From the NCBI GenBank assembly GCA_044370695.1, contig JBILVB010000065.1, forward strand, positions 1 to 19,544: a DNA stretch of 19,544 nucleotides. Direction: 5' to 3'. The DNA comes from JBEIFW01 sp044370695. GTDB lineage: Bacteria > Actinomycetota > Acidimicrobiia > Acidimicrobiales > Ilumatobacteraceae. This document shows, in pieces, positions 14,507 to 19,544 of this stretch; positions within the stretch are counted from its first letter, which is position 1; the number at the start of each line of letters is the position of its first letter. The notes below the pieces were generated by a model, which did no database searches, was not told the origin of the DNA, and saw only the letters and a list, made by a program, of their open reading frames with translations. The position numbers were made by a program, and so were the translations under genes.

Positions 14507-15250
14507 CTACAACCGACCTGCCTCGATGATCGAGCGGAGGAAGAGCCGGGTGCGATCCTCGGTCGGGTCGCCGAAGATCCGCTCCGGCGAGCCGGCCTCG
14601 TGGACGACACCCTCGTAGAGGAAGCACACGGTGGAGGCGACCTCCTTTGCGAAGCCCATCTCGTGGGTCGCGAGCAGCATCGTCATCCCCTCCGAGGCGA
14701 GCTCGCGCACCATGCCCAGCACCTCCGAGACGAGTTCGGGGTCGAGGGCCGAGGTGACCTCGTCGAACAGCATGACCCGCGGGCCCATGGCCAGCGCGCG
14801 CACGATGGCCACCCGCTGCTGCTGGCCGCCGGAGAGCCGGTCGGGGTACTCGGTCGCCTTGTGGTCCAACCCGATCCGGGTGAGCAGCGCCAGCGCACGC
14901 TCCTCGGCCTCGGCCCTGGGCATGCCGAGCACCTTCACCGGCGCGAGGGTGACGTTGCGCAGCACCGTCATGTGCGGGAAGAGGTTGAAGCTCTGGAACA
15001 CGATGCCGACGTCCTGGCGCAGGGCGTTCACGTCCACGCCGGGGCCCGACACCCGCTCGCCGTCGAGGACGATCTCGCCGTCGTCGATCTCCTCGAGCGC
15101 GTTCACGCAGCGCAGCAGCGTCGACTTGCCGCACCCCGATGGCCCGATGAGGCAGACCACCTGGTGCTCCTCGACGGCCAGATCGATGCCGCGCAGCACC
15201 CGGTTGGCGCCGAAGTGCTTGTGCACGTTGCGCAATTCGAGGAACGGCAT
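14507..15250 (-). CDS. Amino-acid ABC transporter ATP-binding protein
   Basis: A 247-residue ATPase of the polar amino-acid uptake (GlnQ-like) family that powers import from the cytoplasmic face. It contains Walker A GPSGCGKST (36-44), Q-loop Gln86 in FQSFNLFPH, signature LSGGQ (139-143), Walker B RVMLFDE (158-164), and the switch His in LLATHEMGFAKEV. ATG 15250 lies 5 nt after the permease stop. It is the last gene of a three-gene importer operon, binding protein first. A 117-nt gap to the phoH-like start downstream holds nothing beyond that gene's leader. Confidence 0.96.
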   Translation of the reverse strand: MPFLELRNVHKHFGANRVLRGIDLAVEEHQVVCLIGPSGCGKSTLLRCVNALEEIDDGEIVLDGERVSGPGVDVNALRQDVGIVFQSFNLFPHMTVLRNVTLAPVKVLGMPRAEAEERALALLTRIGLDHKATEYPDRLSGGQQQRVAIVRALAMGPRVMLFDEVTSALDPELVSEVLGMVRELASEGMTMLLATHEMGFAKEVASTVCFLYEGVVHEAGSPERIFGDPTEDRTRLFLRSIIEAGRL

Positions 15251-15255
15251 CGGGT

Positions 15256-16368
15256 TCAGCCCCCCGCCCGCATGCGGCTCTGGTCCCGCTTGATCAGCCA
15301 GTCGGTGAGGCGGGCCAGCGGGATGGTGACGATCACGAACAGCACGCCGGCGGCGACCACCGGGGTCATGTTGAAGTAGCGGGAGCGTTGCACGCTCGAG
15401 GTGTTGAACACCTCGAGCACCCCGACGAAGGCGAGCAGCGCCGTGTCCTTCTGCAGACCGATGAAGTCGTTGAGCAACGGCGGGATCACCCGGCGCACGG
15501 CCTGGGGTACCACCACGAATCGCAGCGTCTGCGGGAAGCTCAGCCCGAGCGAGCGGGCGGCGGCGGTCTGGCTCCAGTGGATCGATTCGAGGCCCGAGCG
15601 GTACACCTCGGCCACGTACGCCCCGTAGACGAGGGTGAGCGCGAGCACCGGCAGCCAGAACCGTTGCTGCTCGCGGCTCAGGTCGGAGATCAACGGCAGG
15701 TCGGCGATGGCAAGGCCGAACACCACGAGGAAGATCACCAGCACCGCAGGCATGCCGCGGAACAGGTCGGTGTAGACGATCGACAGGAACCGCACGGGTC
15801 GGCCGGCCCGGCCCGGCATCATCCGGGCGACGGCGACGACCAGGCCCCAGACGAGTACGAACACCTCGGCGACGAGGAACAGCCGGATGTTGAGCCAGAA
15901 CGCATCGAACAGCGCCGGCCACGACAGCCCGAACACCCGCCAGTCGAAGAACACGGCGCGGACCCCGGCCGTGAGCACCGCCGACACGCCACCGACCACC
16001 AGCGCAGTGATCGAGAACCCGACGACGTACCACAGCCAGTTCGACGCGCGATCGCCGGCGACCCGGGCCTCGACGACGTCACCGGCGGCAGCGAGGCGAC
16101 GCGCCGCAAACGATGCCCGCAACGCCTGCAGCGCGGAGAACGGCACCGCGAGCCCGGCCACCGCCAGCACCACCAGCACGGCGCGGGTGGCGACGGTCTC
16201 CCACCCGTTGGTACCGAGGCTGCGGTCGAAGCCCCGCAGCAGCGCGGCCAACGCAATCCACACGGCGATTGCGGCTGCGACGGCCACCGTCGAGGCGCGC
16301 AGGCGGGTCCGAACGGCCGGGGCCCGCCGCCGTTCGGCAGCGGGCCCCGTGGAGACCAGGCTGGTCAT
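15256..16368 (-). CDS. Amino-acid ABC transporter permease
   Basis: About 370 residues, the membrane-spanning subunit of the importer. ATG 16368, 13 nt after the binding-protein stop and preceded by GGAG, gives MTSLVSTGPAAERRR. The frame extends to 16422, but that part would overlap the previous gene. The ATPase-contacting EAA loop begins near residue 267 (QTAAARSLGLSFPQTLRFVV) and continues to VPQAVRRVIPPLLNDF. The protein is longer than the usual 220-250-residue GlnP-type subunit, with about 150 extra N-terminal residues holding additional hydrophobic helices. It resembles the long permeases of AapQ/AapM-type systems. Only one permease is present, so it probably homodimerises. Confidence 0.93.
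   Translation of the reverse strand: MTSLVSTGPAAERRRAPAVRTRLRASTVAVAAAIAVWIALAALLRGFDRSLGTNGWETVATRAVLVVLAVAGLAVPFSALQALRASFAARRLAAAGDVVEARVAGDRASNWLWYVVGFSITALVVGGVSAVLTAGVRAVFFDWRVFGLSWPALFDAFWLNIRLFLVAEVFVLVWGLVVAVARMMPGRAGRPVRFLSIVYTDLFRGMPAVLVIFLVVFGLAIADLPLISDLSREQQRFWLPVLALTLVYGAYVAEVYRSGLESIHWSQTAAARSLGLSFPQTLRFVVVPQAVRRVIPPLLNDFIGLQKDTALLAFVGVLEVFNTSSVQRSRYFNMTPVVAAGVLFVIVTIPLARLTDWLIKRDQSRMRAGG
15394..15418. repeat. 25-bp inverted repeat inside the permease gene
   Basis: Arms GCTCGAGGTGTT and AACACCTCGAGC are exact reverse complements of 12 nt around a single central G. The repeat lies in the coding region for LEVFNTSS of the permease, just after the EAA loop. It may be chance under codon constraint, or a protein-binding site or mRNA hairpin. 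Confidence 0.7.
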
Positions 16369-16381
16369 CGGCTCCGACCGG

Positions 16382-17239
16382 TCACTTGACCGCGATGACC
16401 GGAACCTTGGTGGGGTCGCCACCGAGGTTCTTCGTGGCGAACTTGGCCAGCGAACCGTCGGTCTTCAGCCCCTTGATCAGGCTGTTGATCACGTCCTTGT
16501 TCGCCTGCGGGTTGCCCTTGGGGATGATGCCCCCGTACTGCTCCCCGGTCTTGAACTGGGCGACCACGGCGAGCTTGCCGCCGGACCGGCCGGCCTCGCC
16601 GAGCACGATGGCGGTGTCCATCATCACGGCGTCGATCTGCCCGGCGCTGAGTGCGGTGAAGGCGTCGGCGAGGTTCTGGTACACCTGCGGGGCCTTGGCC
16701 GGCTTGATCGTCTTCTCGACGAAGTCGAGCCCGGTGGTGCCGGTCTGCACGCCCCAGTTGAGCTTCTTCGCGTCGTCGAGCGAGGCGACCTTCTTGTCGG
16801 CCTTGGCCAGCACGCCCTGATCGGACTCCCAGTAGGCGTCGGTGAAATCGACGACCTTCTTGCGCTCGTCGGTGATCGTCACCTGCGACAGCGCCAGGTC
16901 GAACTTCCCGGCCTGACCGGCGACGAGAGCGTCGAAGCTCTCGTTGCGGACCTCGAGGTTCTTCAGGCCGAGCTTGGCCTGCAGCGCCTTGGCCATGTCG
17001 TACTCGAAGCCGGCGTTCAGCTTGGTGACGTCGTCCTCGCTGCCGTCCCAGAAGCCGGGTCCGGGGAGGCTCGTGACGATGGTGAGCGTGTCGGCCTTGA
17101 TCGGCTTGAAGCCCTTCACGTCGGCACCGCCGCCGCCTGCGACGGTGGTGGCGGTGGTGCTCGAGTCGTCACCACACGCAGCGACGGTGGCGAGCAGGGC
17201 TCCGGACAGGGTCACGGCGGCGATCAACTTCGTGCGCAA
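16382..17239 (-). CDS. Amino-acid ABC transporter substrate-binding lipoprotein
   Basis: A 285-residue family 3 solute-binding protein that captures an amino acid outside the membrane and delivers it to the permease. The N-terminus MRTKLIAAVTLSGALL is a lipoprotein signal with lipobox VAAC, the acylated cysteine being Cys22. A Ser/Thr/Gly linker follows. The mature domain shows AGFEYDMAKALQAKLGL and DLALSQVTITDERKKVVDF, typical of polar amino-acid binders. The only start that gives the signal peptide is TTG 17239, preceded by GGGGGA 4 nt upstream; ATG and GTG are absent there. It heads the operon. The ligand cannot be assigned; the exact amino acid needs binding-site comparison. Confidence 0.93.
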   Translation of the reverse strand: MRTKLIAAVTLSGALLATVAACGDDSSTTATTVAGGGGADVKGFKPIKADTLTIVTSLPGPGFWDGSEDDVTKLNAGFEYDMAKALQAKLGLKNLEVRNESFDALVAGQAGKFDLALSQVTITDERKKVVDFTDAYWESDQGVLAKADKKVASLDDAKKLNWGVQTGTTGLDFVEKTIKPAKAPQVYQNLADAFTALSAGQIDAVMMDTAIVLGEAGRSGGKLAVVAQFKTGEQYGGIIPKGNPQANKDVINSLIKGLKTDGSLAKFATKNLGGDPTKVPVIAVK

Positions 17240-17277
17240 AGGGTCCCCCGAGTGGTCGGTCAGTCGGTCTGGCCAGG

Positions 17278-17283
17278 AGTGTA
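17278..17283 (-). promoter_or_regulatory. Possible -10 element of the ABC importer operon
   Basis: TACACT on the minus strand, 38 nt before the TTG start, fits TANNNT. No convincing -35 lies 16-18 nt upstream, where the sequence is the end of the LarA-like gene. The assignment is tentative. Confidence 0.3.
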
Positions 17284-17301
17284 GACGTGGCCTGGTCGCC
17301 C

Positions 17302-18570
17302 TCAGCGGTGGACGACTGCGTGCGGCGGTAGTTCCGACAACAGCGGCGCGCTCACCCAGATCCGGGACAGGTGCAGCGTGGAGCGGAGTCGGACCATGCG
17401 CACGATCGTGCCGGCGGGCTGCCCGCACATGGCGATGGCGGCCCGGATCGCCGAGTCGTCGTCGGGGAGGATCATCGGCACCTTGGCGCGCTGCACCCCG
17501 GCCGGTCCGGCCGTGTACGCGTTGAACCAGAACGCGTCCCAGTCGACTTCGTTGGCGAGCGACGCCGGGATGAAGTCGACGAGCCCGAGGCCCATCGCGT
17601 TGCCGTGGCTCTCGGGGGTGAGCCCGAGCGCGACGACGGTGGCCACCGAAGGCGCCGTCGCGTCGGGGAGGCCGTGGATGCGGTACCGCCCCGTGACGTT
17701 CGGGTCGATGCCGACGCCGGAGATGTCCTTGCCGATCCGTTCGACGACGAGGACGTCGACCGCAGAGAACGGCAGCGGCGGCACGAAGCCCTTCGCGGCC
17801 GCCGTGAGTTCCTCTTCGACGGCGCTCCCGACCTCCTGGGCATCGAGCGCCTCGACGCGTACGACTGCGCCGGCGCCCGACTCCACCGACGCCAATCCCC
17901 CGGCGAGGCGTCCGGTCGCCCGCAGCGCGGCGATTCCGTCGAGCAGCCGGTCGCGCATGTCGACCGGCCCGCAGGAGTGGATCTGCGCGGCACCGGGCTG
18001 CTTGCCGAAGCCCACCACCGCCATCTTGGTGAGGCCGGACTCGATGGGTCCCACGAAGCACGTGTGCGGTTTCACGCGGTTGACCGGCAGGATGCGATCG
18101 GCGGCAGCGGCGTGACGGTCGAGGAACAACGGCATCCCCGTCGGGGTGCGGGCGACCTCGACGGTCTCCATCGTCGAGCGGATCTCGGCGCCCACCGAGG
18201 ACTCGGTGATGCCGTAGCCGGCGAGCACCTCGCGTTGGCCGTCCGCAGTGCCACCGCCGTGGCTGCCCATCGCTGGGACGACGAACGGCGTGCCGCCGAG
18301 TCGTCGGACGCCGGCGACGGCGCCAGCCACGAGATCCACCCGGCCGGTGAGCCCGCGGCTTCCGGCCCCGACCGCCACCGTCGTGCCCGGTCCGACCGCG
18401 CCCCCGAGTCGTCGCACCACGGCCGCTTCGGCTGCGGCCCGGACGTCGGCGACCGGTTCGCGGCTCGGCTCGGGCAGTGCTACCTCGACGAGCTCGGGCA
18501 CGATCAGTGCCGGGTCGAACGGGAGGTTCACGCCGCGAGCGAGTTGGTGCCAGTTGCCGGTCGCCGTCAC
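17302..18570 (-). CDS. LarA-like protein (DUF2088, lactate racemase family)
   Basis: About 422 residues from GTG 18570. LarA enzymes are nickel-pincer-nucleotide racemases or epimerases of 2-hydroxy acids. Here the N-terminal domain has MGSHGGGTADGQ (His104, candidate for LarA His108), KPHT (His169, candidate for His174) and ESGLTKM (Lys182, candidate for the cofactor-binding lysine). Spacing from His169 to Lys182 is 13 residues, whereas I recall 10 in LarA, so a short insertion is present. The C-terminal half includes VERIGKDISGVGIDPN and WFNAYTAG. No larB, larC or larE cofactor gene lies in the window. GTG 18570 has only a weak ribosome site; GTG 18531 is an alternative. It diverges from the HIT gene across 19 nt. 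Confidence 0.8.
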   Translation of the reverse strand: MTATGNWHQLARGVNLPFDPALIVPELVEVALPEPSREPVADVRAAAEAAVVRRLGGAVGPGTTVAVGAGSRGLTGRVDLVAGAVAGVRRLGGTPFVVPAMGSHGGGTADGQREVLAGYGITESSVGAEIRSTMETVEVARTPTGMPLFLDRHAAAADRILPVNRVKPHTCFVGPIESGLTKMAVVGFGKQPGAAQIHSCGPVDMRDRLLDGIAALRATGRLAGGLASVESGAGAVVRVEALDAQEVGSAVEEELTAAAKGFVPPLPFSAVDVLVVERIGKDISGVGIDPNVTGRYRIHGLPDATAPSVATVVALGLTPESHGNAMGLGLVDFIPASLANEVDWDAFWFNAYTAGPAGVQRAKVPMILPDDDSAIRAAIAMCGQPAGTIVRMVRLRSTLHLSRIWVSAPLLSELPPHAVVHR

Positions 18571-18594
18571 GGGGGGCACCCTAGGTGCCGTGAC
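18566..18594. promoter_or_regulatory. Inverted repeat spanning the larA-like/HIT start codons
   Basis: The core is GGCACC, CTA, GGTGCC (18575-18589), filling 15 of the 19 nt between two divergent GTG starts. An outer pair, GTCAC (18566-18570) and GTGAC (18590-18594), continues the symmetry with four unpaired G on one side. Each outer arm contains one gene's start codon. It is a candidate shared operator, or a symmetric leaderless start arrangement. Confidence 0.5.
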
Positions 18595-19021
18595 CGGGTG
18601 CGCCTTCTGCGAGATCGTCGCGGGGCGCGAACCGGCGTACCGGGTGCTCGACGACGAGGTCGCGGTCGGGTTCCTCGACCGCTCCCCCCTGTTCCCGGGG
18701 CACGTGTTGGTGGTTCCCCGGCGGCACGTCGTGACGCTGCCCGAGCTCCGTGTCGAGGAGGTCGGGCCGTTGTTCGAACGCGTTCGCCGGCTGGCGCACG
18801 CCGTGCCGCGCGCGCTCGGAGCGCCGGGAAGCTTCGTCGCGGTGAACAACGTGGTGAGCCAGAGCGTTGCGCACCTCCACGTGCACGTCGTGCCCCGGCG
18901 CCGCGGTGACGGCCTGCGCGGTTTCTTCTGGCCCCGTCAGCGGTACCCGTCGAGCGAGGAGATGGCGTCGGTCGCCGCTCGGATCGCCGAGCTCTGCTCA
19001 GACCACGATCCGCATGGGTAG
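18590..19021 (+). CDS. HIT-family nucleotide hydrolase/transferase
   Basis: A 143-residue histidine-triad protein. The catalytic triad is HLHVHVVP (His95, His97, His99) near the C-terminal half. An N-terminal CAFC (Cys4, Cys7) resembles the zinc-site half common in HIT proteins, and FPGHVLVVPRRHV is the typical central segment. Such enzymes hydrolyse nucleoside phosphoramidates, dinucleoside polyphosphates or AMP-linked compounds. GTG 18590 is chosen because the conserved CxxC begins at residue 4. The nearest G-rich tract is 13 nt upstream, so translation may be leaderless. The 3' end overlaps the convergent DUF429 gene by 24 bp. Confidence 0.93.
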   Translation: MTGCAFCEIVAGREPAYRVLDDEVAVGFLDRSPLFPGHVLVVPRRHVVTLPELRVEEVGPLFERVRRLAHAVPRALGAPGSFVAVNNVVSQSVAHLHVHVVPRRRGDGLRGFFWPRQRYPSSEEMASVAARIAELCSDHDPHG

Positions 19022-19544
19022 CCCGTGGCGGTCAGTCGAACCGTCGCCGAGCACGACGTGTTCGCCCGCAACGAAGCGTCGTGCGCTCCACAGGACCGCT
19101 ACGGCATCGAGGATGTCGTCGGCGGCGGCACCGGGCAGCCGATCGGGGACGTCGCCCTCGTACCAGGTCTCGATCGCCCGGCGTCGTGCGTCGACGCCGG
19201 GCCTCGTCCGCTTGGGCGGCAACAGCTCGCCGGTCATCGCCCAGAACGAGCACTCCGGGTGGATCTCGAGCAGCGTCGGTACGCCCGGAGTCCGGGCGAG
19301 CGTGTCGAGCTCGCGCATCTTCGGTGCCAACGACCACGACTGGATCGACACGCCGCGCCCGTACCGGGCCTTGCTCGCCGCGTTGGCGGCCGCATAGCTG
19401 CGCTCGCCGAGCAGCGGGCGAGGCAACGTCGGGAACACCGAACTGCGACGCGAGGGGGGGAGGAACGCACGGGCGGCGTCGTCGGCGCGACGGCGCCAGG
19501 AGTCCGGCAAGCCGATCGGCATGTCGACACCGAGAATGTCGAGG
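18998..19544 (-). CDS. DUF429 family protein, 5'-truncated by the window edge
   Basis: The frame continues past ATG 19522 to the window end, reading LDILGVDMPIGLPDS. This matches the interior of DUF429 proteins, so ATG 19522 is not the real start. Other family segments are SSVFPTLPRPLL, GRGVSIQSWSLAPKM and LLEIHPECSFWAM. DUF429 proteins are predicted RNase H-fold nuclease-like proteins; I know of no firm biochemical role. The acidic residues in GVDMP and EIHPE could be active-site positions. The C-terminus, near DILDAVAVLW, overlaps the HIT gene end. Confidence 0.85.
   Translation of the reverse strand, partial: LDILGVDMPIGLPDSWRRRADDAARAFLPPSRRSSVFPTLPRPLLGERSYAAANAASKARYGRGVSIQSWSLAPKMRELDTLARTPGVPTLLEIHPECSFWAMTGELLPPKRTRPGVDARRRAIETWYEGDVPDRLPGAAADDILDAVAVLWSARRFVAGEHVVLGDGSTDRHGLPMRIVV

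Overview
The window is very GC-rich with near-saturated G/C at third codon positions, frequent GTG starts and densely packed genes. A WhiB-type iron-sulfur regulator and a PafB/PafC-like WYL pair point to Actinomycetota. An Acidimicrobiia-like or mycobacteria-like lineage is plausible, but I cannot resolve it further by eye. I see no rRNA, tRNA, CRISPR array, phage gene or insertion sequence. The composition is uniform, so this looks like ordinary chromosome.

Bases 1-5754 (+): the 3' part of a His-rich membrane-anchored protein, then a tight run of two cytochromes P450 and a 784-residue membrane protein ending in an extracytoplasmic PI-PLC-X-like domain (gaps of 9 and 2 nt). Bases 5777-7417: a minus-strand SDR and a plus-strand TIM-barrel isomerase diverge from a 33-nt gap. 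Bases 7476-11937 (+): a compact probable operon of a third P450, a FadB2-like 3-hydroxyacyl-CoA dehydrogenase, an orphan B12-binding mutase subunit, and a PafB-like/PafC-like regulator pair. Three of its four junctions overlap. Together the P450s, SDR, FadB2 and B12 subunit suggest oxidation and degradation of a lipid-like or branched substrate. That is inference, and no redox partner for the P450s is encoded here.

Bases 11928-14389 (-): a PIN-PhoH ATPase, a WhiB protein with its own recognisable promoter and a very stable 5' hairpin, and a DEDDh exonuclease. Bases 14507-17239 (-): a complete polar amino-acid ABC importer in the order binding lipoprotein, permease, ATPase. Bases 17302-18570 (-): a LarA-like (DUF2088) protein, diverging from a HIT-family hydrolase (18590-19021, +) across a 19-nt gap that is almost entirely an inverted repeat. 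The window ends inside a DUF429 protein on the minus strand.

No single element is unambiguously a new system. The most notable points are the regulators embedded in the P450/acyl-CoA operon, the P450-linked membrane PLC-like protein, the structured whiB leader, and several perfect inverted repeats.
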